Part shown: one piece after another, positions 8,336 through 14,973 of the stretch
How the letters are laid out: the number at the start of each line of letters is the position of its first letter
How positions within the stretch are numbered: the stretch's first letter is position 1
Assembly (NCBI RefSeq): GCF_018207095.1
Contig: NZ_QOCZ01000114.1
Coordinates: 1-32,993, forward strand
DNA from: Nocardiopsis sp. MG754419
GTDB lineage: Bacteria; Actinomycetota; Actinomycetes; Streptosporangiales; Streptosporangiaceae
Length of the DNA: 32,993 nt
Direction: 5' to 3'
The notes under the pieces: model-generated
Databases searched by the model: none
Seen by the model: only the letters and a program-made list of their open reading frames with translations
What the model was told of the DNA's origin: nothing
Made by a program: the position numbers and the translations under genes

Positions 8336-8411
8336 GCACCGTCGGCCCGGCCGGCCATGTGTGGTCGGCGGCCGCGTCGGGCAGGGCGGCCCATGGAAGG
8401 GGGACACGCAC

Positions 8412-9269
8412 ATGACGAAGGACGGACATCCACCCGCTCAGAGCCAACCGCACCCGGGGCGGACCGAGCCCATGGACCCGCAGCCGCGGGACGAGATGCG
8501 CGACTACGAGGGCCGGGGTCTGTTGGAGGGACGCCGCGCCCTGATCACCGGTGGCGACTCCGGGATCGGGCGCGCGGTGGCGGTGGCCTACGCCAAGGAG
8601 GGCGCGGACGTGGTCTTCGGCTACCTGAGCGAGGACGCCGAGGCCCAGCACACCGTCGACCTGGTCCAGAGGGAGGGCCGCCGGGCCGTGGGGGTCCGCG
8701 GGGACCTGGCCGACGAGTCCTACTGCGCGCACCTGGTGCGTCGGGCCGTGGAGGAGCTCGGCGGCATCGACGTCCTGGTGGAGCACGCCGCCACCCAGAG
8801 CCCGGTCGAGGAGTTCACCGACCTGACCACCGAGCAGCTGCGGCGGACCTTCGACGTGAACGTGATGGGTGTCTTCTGGACGATCCGGGAGGCCCTGCCG
8901 CACCTGTCCGACGGGGGCTCCATCATCATCACCGGTTCGATCAACGGGCTGCGGGGCAACGACTCCCTGATCGACTACGCGTCGAGCAAGTCCGCCGTGA
9001 TGAACCTGTCCCTGTCGCTGTCCAAGGTGCTCATGGACCGCGGGATCAGGGTGAACTGTGTGGCTCCGGGGCCGGTGTGGACACCGTTGATCCCCTCCAC
9101 ACTGGGCGAGCGCGGTGCCGAGGACTTCGGGAAGCAGGCGCCCATGGGGCGGGCCGCCGAACCGGACGAGATCGCGCCCTCCTACGTCTTCTTCGCCAGT
9201 GATCGGCTCTCGTCCTATTACACGGGCGAGACGCTCACACCCACCGGGGGCGAGATCCAGGGCAGCTGA
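8412..9269 (+). CDS. SDR-family oxidoreductase (general-stress type)
   Basis: A 285-residue short-chain dehydrogenase with an N-terminal tail of about 40 residues. It has a Rossmann motif TGGDSGIG (46-53) and catalytic S176, Y189 and K193 (YASSKSAVMN), followed by VAPGPVWTPLIPS. The tail (MDPQPRDEMRDYEGRGLLEGR) is typical of the YhdF/YghA-like stress-associated SDRs. The segment that is normally NNAG or NNAA reads EHAATQ (about 124-129), so the structural Asn is missing. The start at ATG 8412 is preceded by a GGAAGGGGG-type site. A 13-bp terminator follows 30 bp after the stop, so it is probably monocistronic. Coenzyme and substrate are unknown. Confidence 0.9.
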   Translation: MTKDGHPPAQSQPHPGRTEPMDPQPRDEMRDYEGRGLLEGRRALITGGDSGIGRAVAVAYAKEGADVVFGYLSEDAEAQHTVDLVQREGRRAVGVRGDLADESYCAHLVRRAVEELGGIDVLVEHAATQSPVEEFTDLTTEQLRRTFDVNVMGVFWTIREALPHLSDGGSIIITGSINGLRGNDSLIDYASSKSAVMNLSLSLSKVLMDRGIRVNCVAPGPVWTPLIPSTLGERGAEDFGKQAPMGRAAEPDEIAPSYVFFASDRLSSYYTGETLTPTGGEIQGS

Positions 9270-9298
9270 GGACTCACAGGAAAGAGGAGCACACGGAA

Positions 9299-9328
9299 GG
9301 GGCGGCGCACCGGTCGGTGCGCCGCCCC
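9299..9328 (+). terminator. Terminator after the SDR gene
   Basis: A perfect 13-bp stem (GGGGCGGCGCACC / GGTGCGCCGCCCC) with a GGTC loop starts 30 bp downstream of the SDR stop. Confidence 0.85.
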
Positions 9329-9613
9329 CGTGTCGGGGCGGGTCCGGGTGGCCCGCGAGTGTTCTGGGGCCGGAGGCCGCACCCGCATGCGCGGCCCGCA
9401 TGAACCGAGCCCCTGGTCAGAGCGGCCGGCCGCCCCGTCGGCCCGTGCCGTGTGCCCGGGCCGCATAGCCGGAGCACGGCATCGGAACGCCCGATCGACC
9501 GAGGGGCCGGAGCGCGGGTCCCGCACACTCGGTCGGAAGGGCGACCGGAGCGCACGACCCGCGCGCCGGGCCTTCCCGGGCGAGGTGCGAGCGGTGATTC
9601 CGGTGCCCCGACC
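9329..9613. other. Intergenic stretch with no gene seen
   Basis: This lies between the SDR terminator and the ChaB-like gene stop. It is GC-rich and open in several frames, but no frame resembles a protein, and I see no tRNA or clear promoter. Confidence 0.5.
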
Positions 9614-10039
9614 TCAGCGAGAGCGACCGGACCCCGAGGTCCGGCGATCGCTCTCCTTCTCCAGGGCCCTCACCAGCTCGTCCTTGCGCATCCGGGACCG
9701 TCCCTCGATCCCCAACCGACGGGCGAGCTCGTAGAGATGGTCCTTGGTGGCGTTGGCGTCCACGCCCCCGGCCGTGGGCCGATCCCGCCCCCCGCGCTTG
9801 CCCGCGCGCGGGTTGCGCGCCTGCGCGTCGGAGGGGCCCTTGGACTCCTTGGGCTCCCAACGGTCGCCGACCTTCTCGAACTCGTGCTTGACCGCGGCGA
9901 TGGCGACCCGATGGGCCCGTTCGCCCTCCCCGTACTCCCGGACGGCGCTGTCGTGCGCCTCGATCCAGGTGCGCTGCGCCTTCTTCGGCGACCTGCGCAG
10001 AGTGTCCGGCAGTTCGTCCGCTCCGGGCACCGTGCTCAC
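9614..10039 (-). CDS. ChaB-domain protein with C-terminal Rho-N/SAP-like domain
   Basis: About 141 residues. The N-terminal part (ADELPDTLRRSPKKAQRTW, EYGEGERAHRVAIAAVKHEFEKVGDRWEPK) is a clear ChaB domain, named after an E. coli protein linked to cation transport regulation. A basic Gly/Arg linker leads to a Rho-N/SAP-like helical segment (KDHLYELARRLGIEGRSRMRKDELVRALEK), which usually binds nucleic acid. The GTG at 10039 fits the usual start of this family, but AGGGG directly abuts it. A GTG at 10129 would add 30 poorly conserved residues. A hairpin overlaps the 3' end. The role is unknown; the domain combination is common in actinobacteria. Confidence 0.82.
   Translation of the reverse strand: MSTVPGADELPDTLRRSPKKAQRTWIEAHDSAVREYGEGERAHRVAIAAVKHEFEKVGDRWEPKESKGPSDAQARNPRAGKRGGRDRPTAGGVDANATKDHLYELARRLGIEGRSRMRKDELVRALEKESDRRTSGSGRSR
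9619..9655 (-). terminator. Hairpin overlapping the 3' end of the ChaB gene
   Basis: GAGAGCGA-CCGGACC, a CCGA loop, then GGTCCGG-CGA-TCGCTCTC forms 15 bp with a 3-nt bulge just inside the coding end. It probably terminates the minus-strand transcript. Confidence 0.55.
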
Positions 10040-10147
10040 CCCCTGGTCATCGGTTGTCTCGGTGGCGACCTGCCCGACGCCGCGACGCGAGAAACACCGA
10101 CCCCCACCGCGCCGGCCGCTCGTGGACACTGGTGGTTCGACGGATGC

Positions 10148-10178
10148 GCGTTCACATGAACGACCTCATAGTGAACGC
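10148..10178. promoter_or_regulatory. GTTCAC/GTGAAC repeats upstream of the cutinase
   Basis: GCGTTCAC (10148-10155) and GTGAACGC (10171-10178) form an 8-bp inverted repeat. A further inner TGAAC (10157-10161) makes GTTCA-CA-TGAAC. This may be an operator for the cutinase, whose GTG is about 120 bp downstream. Function is inferred from position only. Confidence 0.4.
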
Positions 10179-10298
10179 ACATCCAGAAAAGCGGCAAGGG
10201 AAACGTCATCCCCCATTCACGCCCTTTTCCCGATGAACCCCCGGTTCGCGGTGCTCGGCAAGGCCGCGGATTCCCGCTGCACGAGAAAGGGAAATCAC

Positions 10299-11243
10299 GT
10301 GCTGACCGCAATTCCCCCGTCCCCCCTGGTCGAAGAGCGCGCCCGTCCCGGATCCCGGGCCCGCTCCTGGATGTCCGGGATCGCCGCGAAGTCCGCCCTC
10401 GTCGTGGGGCTCTCCCTGTTCGGTGCGGGCGCCGCCGTCGCGCCGGCCCAGGCCGCCGGCCCGCACGAGCGGGGACCGGACCCCACCGAGCAGAGCGTCA
10501 CCGCGCCCCGCGGCCACTTCGACACCGACACGACCCGCGTGTCCTCACTGGTCAGCGGGTTCGGCGGAGGCACGATCTATCACCCCACCGACACCAGTGA
10601 GGGTACCTTCGGCGGCGTGGTCATCGCCCCGGGGTACACCGCCGGTCAGTCGTCCATGTCCTGGTACGGGCACCGCCTGGCCTCGCAGGGGTTCGTGGTC
10701 TTCACCATCGACACGAACACCCGCTACGACCAGCCGAGCAGTCGGGGCCGCCAGATCCAGGCCGCGCTGGACTACCTGGTCGAGGACAGCGACGTGACCG
10801 ACACGGTGGACCCCGAGCGGCTGGCCGTGATGGGGCACTCCATGGGGGGTGGCGGGACGCTCGCCGCCGTGGACTCCCGGCCCGAGGTGCGCGCGGCGAT
10901 CCCGCTCACCCCGTGGCACACGACCAAGAACTGGTCGGGCGTGGAGACGCCCACGCTCATCATCGGCGCGGAGAACGACGTGACGGCGTCGGTCCGCTCG
11001 CACGCGATCCCGATGTACGAGAGCCTGCCGTCCTCGCTGGACCGCGCCTACCTGGAACTGCGCGGGGCGAGCCACTTCGCGCCCAACGTCTCCAACACCA
11101 CGATCGCCAAGTACAGCATCTCGTGGCTCAAGCGGTTCGTGGACGAGGACGAACGCTACGAGCAGTTCCTGTGCCCGCCGCCCCGCACGGGGATCGGCAC
11201 GGACTTCTCCGACTACCGGGACTCCTGCCCGCACGGCGGCTGA
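10299..11243 (+). CDS. Secreted cutinase / polyester hydrolase (PET-hydrolase-like)
   Basis: A 314-residue preprotein. A basic N-region and hydrophobic core end at an APAQA-A type signal cleavage site (about residue 52), so it is exported by Sec. The mature part strongly resembles Thermobifida cutinases (EC 3.1.1.74): GPHERGPDPT start, SGFGGGTIYHP, VIAPGYTAG (oxyanion Tyr113), GHSMGGGG with Ser181 and Met182, TPWH (Trp206), GAENDV (Asp227) and GASHFAPN (His259). The C-terminal pair C292/C310 fits the conserved disulfide. Enzymes of this group hydrolyse cutin and aliphatic or aromatic polyesters, some including PET. Activity here is inferred. The GTG at 10299 has AGGGA 6 nt upstream; a downstream ATG at 10371 has none. 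A 14-bp terminator follows, so it is a single-gene unit. Confidence 0.93.
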   Translation: MLTAIPPSPLVEERARPGSRARSWMSGIAAKSALVVGLSLFGAGAAVAPAQAAGPHERGPDPTEQSVTAPRGHFDTDTTRVSSLVSGFGGGTIYHPTDTSEGTFGGVVIAPGYTAGQSSMSWYGHRLASQGFVVFTIDTNTRYDQPSSRGRQIQAALDYLVEDSDVTDTVDPERLAVMGHSMGGGGTLAAVDSRPEVRAAIPLTPWHTTKNWSGVETPTLIIGAENDVTASVRSHAIPMYESLPSSLDRAYLELRGASHFAPNVSNTTIAKYSISWLKRFVDEDERYEQFLCPPPRTGIGTDFSDYRDSCPHGG

Positions 11244-11256
11244 CACCCGTGGGACG

Positions 11257-11288
11257 CGGCGGCCCGGAGGGATCCCTCCGGGCCGCCG
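11257..11288 (+). terminator. Terminator after the cutinase gene
   Basis: A perfect 14-bp stem (CGGCGGCCCGGAGG / CCTCCGGGCCGCCG) with a GATC loop begins 13 bp past the stop. Confidence 0.88.
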
Positions 11289-11434
11289 TCGCGTGCGCGA
11301 GCGGGGTCGGCCCCGGTGGGACCGGGCGCGATCCCGTTCTCCTGCGGGTGTCGCACGGCTGCGCCCCGGGTGCCTCCCGGCCCGGTCGGTGACGATCCTC
11401 ACCGGCCACGCAGGCTCCCGTGGCGTATCCTGAG

Positions 11435-11509
11435 CGTGGACCCGGCGCCCCGGGTCCGCGGACGAGGGAGCCGTACCCGCACCACGACAAGACGGCCTCG
11501 AAAGGGGCC
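11435..11509 (+). promoter_or_regulatory. Structured leader of the SMR gene pair
   Basis: Two hairpins precede the first SMR gene. The first (11435-11460) has 11 bp with one G-U pair and a CGCC loop. The second (11494-11509) has 6 bp with a GAAA tetraloop, and its 3' arm contains the likely ribosome-site bases AAGGGG. The leader could modulate translation. It does not match the guanidine riboswitch consensus as I know it. Confidence 0.4.
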
Positions 11510-11517
11510 TGTTGTCC

Positions 11518-11832
11518 ATGGCGTGGTTCGTTCTCGTCGTATCCGGCGTTCTGGAGGCCGTCTGGGCCACCGCGCTGGGCGCCTCCCAGGGGTTCTCCCG
11601 TTGGCGCCCCACACTGTTGTTCTTCGTCGCACTCATCGCGAGCATGGCCGGTCTGGCCTGGGCCATGACCTCCCTGCCGACCGGCACCGCCTACGCCGTG
11701 TGGGTGGGCATCGGCGCCACCCTCACCGTCCTGTGGGGCTTCGTCACCGGTAAGGACCGCGCCACCTGGGGCAAGTCCCTGCTGCTGGTGCTGCTCATCG
11801 GTTCCATCGTCGGTCTCAAGGCGGTGAGCTGA
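11518..11832 (+). CDS. Small multidrug resistance (SMR) subunit 1
   Basis: About 104 residues with four membrane helices. The essential Glu of SMR exporters is E13 (SGVLEAVWATALG), and the helix 2-3 region reads SLPTGTAYAVWVGIGATLTV, closest to the SugE/Gdx side of the family. The protein works with its neighbour: two different SMR genes one nucleotide apart form an antiparallel heterodimer that exports small cations by proton exchange. Substrates may be guanidinium or quaternary ammonium compounds. The ATG at 11518 is 10 nt from AAGGGG; a TTG at 11512 is an alternative start. Confidence 0.9.
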   Translation: MAWFVLVVSGVLEAVWATALGASQGFSRWRPTLLFFVALIASMAGLAWAMTSLPTGTAYAVWVGIGATLTVLWGFVTGKDRATWGKSLLLVLLIGSIVGLKAVS

Positions 11833-11833
11833 C

Positions 11834-12172
11834 ATGCCGTGGATCGTTCTTCTCGTCAGCGCGGTGTTCGAGGCCGTGTGGGCCACCGCCCTGGGCATGT
11901 CGGAGGGGTTCACCCTCCTCGGGCCGACCGTCGTCTTCCTCGTCGCGTTGGCGATCAGCATGGTCGGGCTGGGGTGGGCCGCCAAGCACATCCCCATCGG
12001 CACCGCCTACGCGGTCTGGGTCGGCCTCGGCGCGGCCCTGACCGTGTTCTACGCGATGGCCACCGGTGGTGAGAGCGTCTCGGCCGCCAAGCTCGTCTTC
12101 CTGGGCGGGATCATCGCCGCCGTCGTCGGTCTGAAGCTGGTCCCGGGCAAGCCCGCACCGGTCGAGGAGTAG
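11834..12172 (+). CDS. Small multidrug resistance (SMR) subunit 2
   Basis: A 112-residue partner of the preceding SMR gene, starting one nucleotide after its stop. It has four membrane helices, E13 in SAVFEAVWATALGMSEGF, and IPIGTAYAVWVGLGAALTVFY. It carries a longer Lys/Pro/Glu C-terminus (KPAPVEE). In paired SMRs the two subunits are inserted in opposite orientations; the length and charge differences seen here fit that. A hairpin terminator closes the pair. Confidence 0.9.
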   Translation: MPWIVLLVSAVFEAVWATALGMSEGFTLLGPTVVFLVALAISMVGLGWAAKHIPIGTAYAVWVGLGAALTVFYAMATGGESVSAAKLVFLGGIIAAVVGLKLVPGKPAPVEE

Positions 12173-12185
12173 GAGCGCGGGCGCT

Positions 12186-12222
12186 CGCGTTCGGTCCCCG
12201 GTGTGCACCGGGGCCGGACGCG
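12186..12222 (+). terminator. Terminator after the SMR pair
   Basis: A 16-bp stem with a single bulged T (outer CGCGTTCGG/CCGGACGCG, inner CCCCGGT/ACCGGGG) and a GTGC loop lies 14 bp downstream of the second SMR stop. Confidence 0.75.
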
Positions 12223-12281
12223 GGCGTTCGCCTGCCCCGCGCCACGGCCCACGCCCTTCCTCACCCAGGGGACACGAACCC

Positions 12282-12668
12282 ATGCCCACCTGCGACTTCG
12301 GCGAGACCATCACGGTCGAACCCGCCCACACGGCCGTCCTGCTGTACGCCCTGACCGGGGTGCGCATCCCCGCCGGCACCCCGCTCGCCCGGTCCCTGCG
12401 CGAGATCGAACGGGCGATCAGGGCCCACCCCGACGACGCCGAGGCCTGGACGCTGCCGGCCGAGCCTGTGTGGTCGGTGTTCCACTACGCGCACCTCCTA
12501 CAGTTCCAGGGGTTGGACGAGCGGGACCAGGCCGTGCGCGCCCACCCGGCGGTGACCACCGCCCGTCACCTCAGGTACCGGTTCCGGACGCGGGCCCCGC
12601 GCACCGACGCGGCGCTGCGCACCCTGGCCGCGGCCGTCCGGGCGACCCACGCCGTCGACTCCGACTGA
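12282..12668 (+). CDS. Hypothetical protein with possible premature TGA
   Basis: 128 residues from an ATG preceded by CAGGGGA (9-nt spacing). I do not recognise the family. It is a soluble, helix-rich protein: an N-terminal 'VEPAHTAVLLYALTGVRIPAGTPL' segment, 'LREIERAIRAHPDD', then 'PVWSVFHYAHLLQFQGL' and basic stretches. There are no membrane segments. The reading frame stays open for 24 more codons after the TGA, to a TAG at 12741-12743, and that extension (TFGRHLTLVEPMLAALRD...) looks like real protein. A TGG-to-TGA change would explain this. The gene may therefore be slightly truncated or a recent pseudogene. Confidence 0.65.
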   Translation: MPTCDFGETITVEPAHTAVLLYALTGVRIPAGTPLARSLREIERAIRAHPDDAEAWTLPAEPVWSVFHYAHLLQFQGLDERDQAVRAHPAVTTARHLRYRFRTRAPRTDAALRTLAAAVRATHAVDSD

Positions 12669-12743
12669 ACGTTCGGCCGCCACCTCACGCTGGTCGAGCC
12701 GATGCTCGCGGCACTGCGCGATACGGCCGGGAACGCGACCTAG
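12669..12743 (+). pseudogene. In-frame coding remnant after the TGA of the hypothetical gene
   Basis: 24 sense codons in the same frame as the gene ending at 12668 encode a plausible amphipathic helix (HLTLVEPMLAALRD) and end in TAG. There is no start codon or ribosome site of its own, so it is best read as the lost C-terminus of that gene. Confidence 0.4.
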
Positions 12744-12893
12744 ATGTACTGACCTGAGAGGTGAGGAACGCGGGAGGTGGGAGAGCGCGTTCGCCGACAT
12801 CGGCGCGGGGTGGTGCGTAGGGGTTGCACCTTCCGTGGCGGCATGTGTTCTGGTGGACCCACGTACCGGTCCCTTGAGGAGAACTCCCTGCTC

Positions 12894-13811
12894 ATGCATT
12901 CGTCTTTCACGCCACCCCGTCAGGTCAAGATCGGTGACGCGGCGGCCTTCGTCGGCACCACGCCACGGGCGATTCGCCATTACCACGAGATCGGGCTGCT
13001 CCCCGAGCCCGAGCGGGGCGGTGATGGCCGTCGCCGCTACGGGTACGAGGACATGATCCGACTGCTGTGGATGCGCAAGATGGCCGACGCCGGGATCGGC
13101 CTGGACGACATCCGTGGCGCCTTGACCACCGGCGCGGCTTCCGCCGGTGCGGACGGAGGGGACGGTGTCGCGGGCATCCTGGAGCGGGTGGAGCAGACCC
13201 TCGCGGAGCAGGAGGCGGAGTTGGGGCGGCAACGGGCCGCGGTGCGGCGGATGCGCACCGAAGGCAGCCGGATGGGCCTGCTCTCCGAGTTCGTCACCGA
13301 CCGTCTCAAGAGCCTGCCCGAGGGCTCCCTGCGTCAGGCGGACCTGGACACCCTGCTGGTCACCGAGCGGATCCTCGGTCCGCTCGGCGCGGCCCTCCAG
13401 GCCGCCCGCTTCATCGCCCTGGCCACGCATCCCACTCTGCGGGAGGCTTCCGACCGCATCGATGACGCCGAGGAGGCACTCGATGACGGTGTCGCCGTCG
13501 ATGATCCACGGGTGGCTCGCGTGGCCTTCGAGCGGCACGCCTTCGAAAACGCTCTGCGGGCCGTCATCGAGGAGTCCGGCCTGGACGAGGACGACGACGC
13601 CCTCTGCGAGGCCTGGGACACCTCGCACCCCGCCACCGCCGATGACGGCGAGGCCGACCTCGGCTCTGGAAGGCGGGAGGCCGACTCCATGAGCGCGCTC
13701 GAAGCCATCGGCATGATGCCCTACGACACCTCCCCGGCCCGATGGCGCTGTATGGAGCTGGCCATGGAACTATCCGCCCAAGACTCACCCGCTCCCCGGA
13801 ACACGGCCTAG
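12894..13811 (+). CDS. MerR-family regulator with long C-terminal domain
   Basis: 305 residues. Residues about 10-80 are a MerR winged helix (VKIGDAAAFVGTTPRAIRHYHEIGLLPEPERGGDGRRRY, then MRKMADAGIGLDDIRGAL). A coiled-coil follows (about 105-140, ILERVEQTLAEQEAELGRQRAAVRR). The roughly 170-residue helical C-terminus carries a very acidic segment (ESGLDEDDD). This is over twice the length of a metal-sensing MerR, and there is no Cys pair typical of metal or redox sensors, so a small-molecule or protein ligand is more likely. A GAGGAG site lies 12 nt before the ATG at 12894; an earlier CTG or CTT-region start is possible. The neighbours give no obvious target. Confidence 0.85.
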   Translation: MHSSFTPPRQVKIGDAAAFVGTTPRAIRHYHEIGLLPEPERGGDGRRRYGYEDMIRLLWMRKMADAGIGLDDIRGALTTGAASAGADGGDGVAGILERVEQTLAEQEAELGRQRAAVRRMRTEGSRMGLLSEFVTDRLKSLPEGSLRQADLDTLLVTERILGPLGAALQAARFIALATHPTLREASDRIDDAEEALDDGVAVDDPRVARVAFERHAFENALRAVIEESGLDEDDDALCEAWDTSHPATADDGEADLGSGRREADSMSALEAIGMMPYDTSPARWRCMELAMELSAQDSPAPRNTA

Positions 13812-13830
13812 CCGCGTTCGCGGGGGCCGA

Positions 13831-13905
13831 CCCTCTCGGGTGAGAGGGCGTCCTCGTGAGGCGGGCCGACGGGTGCGGCCGTCCCGTGGTCGCGCTCGAC
13901 GGGAC
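13831..13905. terminator. Two hairpins between convergent MerR and TetR genes
   Basis: CCCTCTC-GGGT-GAGAGGG (13831-13848) and GTCCCGT/ACGGGAC (13881-13887, 13899-13905) lie between the convergent stops. They probably act as terminators, one facing each gene. Confidence 0.6.
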
Positions 13906-13933
13906 GCGGCCACGGGCCGGTCCGTCGTGCGAT

Positions 13934-14473
13934 TCAGCGCGCGGCTTCCGCTCCGGGCTCCGGACCCAGGAGGGACCGCGCCAGCTCACGGAGCCCTTCC
14001 CGCGGATCCGCCTCGGACCCCTCCTTCAGGTATTCGACCAGGTCGCTGCGGACGGCGGCCAGCAGCGCGTGGGCCAGGAAGTCGGCGTTGCGGGGCCCCC
14101 GCGCCCGGGTGACCAGGTCCACCAGGTGGCGGTGCAGCCGGTCGTAACCGTCGTTGCGGTACGGGCTGGCGAAGCCCTCCCGCTCCAACGCCAGGGTGAG
14201 CACCCGGTGGCGCCGTTTGAAGTCCCAGATGCGCACGAGCAGGTCCGGCACGGCGTCCGGCAGTGTCTGGAACTCACGGGCGGTGTACTGGTCGTAGAGC
14301 GCCCGGAGCAGACCGTCGCGGTCGCCGAAGCCGCGGAAGATCGTGCCCTTGCCGACTCCGGCGGCCGTGGCCACCGCGTCCATGGAGACCCGGTCGGGGT
14401 CGTCGGCCTCGTCGAACAGGCGGCCCGCCGCCGCCAGGATCGCCTCCCGGTTGCGCGCTTTGTCCGCCCGCAT
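13934..14473 (-). CDS. TetR-family transcriptional repressor
   Basis: 179 residues with the TetR DNA-binding helices at the start (NREAILAAAGRLFDEADDPDRVSMDAVATAAGVGKGTIFRGFGDRDGLLRAL) and a ligand domain with TetR_C-like 'LAHALLAAVRSDLVEYL'. The start is the ATG at 14473, with AAGGG 7 nt upstream. It is divergent from the SnoaL-like/NmrA-like pair, with two CGGACC-type palindromes between. It therefore probably represses both itself and that pair, released by an unknown ligand. Confidence 0.92.
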   Translation of the reverse strand: MRADKARNREAILAAAGRLFDEADDPDRVSMDAVATAAGVGKGTIFRGFGDRDGLLRALYDQYTAREFQTLPDAVPDLLVRIWDFKRRHRVLTLALEREGFASPYRNDGYDRLHRHLVDLVTRARGPRNADFLAHALLAAVRSDLVEYLKEGSEADPREGLRELARSLLGPEPGAEAAR

Positions 14474-14491
14474 ACGCCCACCCTTCAAAAA

Positions 14492-14506
14492 CGGACCAAC
14501 AGTCCG
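14492..14506. promoter_or_regulatory. TetR operator 1
   Basis: CGGACC-AAC-AGTCCG is an inverted repeat with one mismatch, placed just upstream of the TetR ribosome site. It matches the second copy 27 bp away. Confidence 0.7.
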
Positions 14507-14512
14507 CTATGG

Positions 14513-14541
14513 TTGAAGCGGACCAACGGTCCGCATACGTG
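14513..14541 (+). promoter_or_regulatory. Promoter of the SnoaL/NmrA pair with embedded operator
   Basis: TTGAAG (14513-14518), a 17-bp spacer, then TACGTG (14536-14541, a weak -10). Operator 2 (14519-14533) fills nearly the whole spacer, a classic repression geometry. Confidence 0.4.
14519..14533. promoter_or_regulatory. TetR operator 2
   Basis: CGGACC-AAC-GGTCCG is a perfect 6-bp inverted repeat around AAC, 27 bp centre-to-centre from operator 1. Confidence 0.75.
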
Positions 14542-14562
14542 TCACAGCTTAGAGGAGTACCC

Positions 14563-14973
14563 GTGCCCGACAGCCCCACGGCGGTCTTCCACCGCGCCGG
14601 CGAACACCTGCTCTCCCACGACATGCGGGCCTTCACCGCCCTGTACGCCGAGGACGCCGTGATGGAATTCCCCTTCGCACCCCCCGGAGCCCCCCGACGT
14701 CTCGACGGCCGGGAGGAGATCGAGGCGTACCTGGCCGGCTACACCGACATGCTCGACGTGCGGAACATCGACGAGGTCACCGTCCACCGGACCACCGACC
14801 CGGACGTCATCATCGCCGAACTCGCGGTGAGCGGCCGCAAGGTCCCCGACGACGCACCTTACACAGCCCGCTACGTGGCCGTCCTGACCATCTCCGGCGG
14901 CCTCATCCGGCACTACCGCGACTACTGGAACCCGCTCGACTTCCCCACCACGGACATGGAGGCCGCACTGTGA
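14563..14973 (+). CDS. SnoaL-like (NTF2-fold) protein
   Basis: 136 residues. The order is an N-terminal helix pair (FHRAGEHLLSHDMRAFTALYAEDAVMEFPFAPPG), 'GREEIEAYLAGYTD', then four strands ending in 'GLIRHYRDYWNPLDF'. This is the SnoaL-like subgroup of the NTF2 fold, used by cyclases, isomerases or simple binding proteins; no catalytic residue can be assigned. GAGGAG is 5 nt before the GTG at 14563. The stop overlaps the GTG of the next gene (GTGA). Control is probably by the divergent TetR. Confidence 0.88.
   Translation: MPDSPTAVFHRAGEHLLSHDMRAFTALYAEDAVMEFPFAPPGAPRRLDGREEIEAYLAGYTDMLDVRNIDEVTVHRTTDPDVIIAELAVSGRKVPDDAPYTARYVAVLTISGGLIRHYRDYWNPLDFPTTDMEAAL

Noticed and set aside
11390..11517. 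Guanidine riboswitch upstream of the SMR pair
   Set aside because: I looked for the conserved guanidine-I blocks and the paired ACGR loops of guanidine-II. Neither is present in the right arrangement; only generic hairpins are seen.
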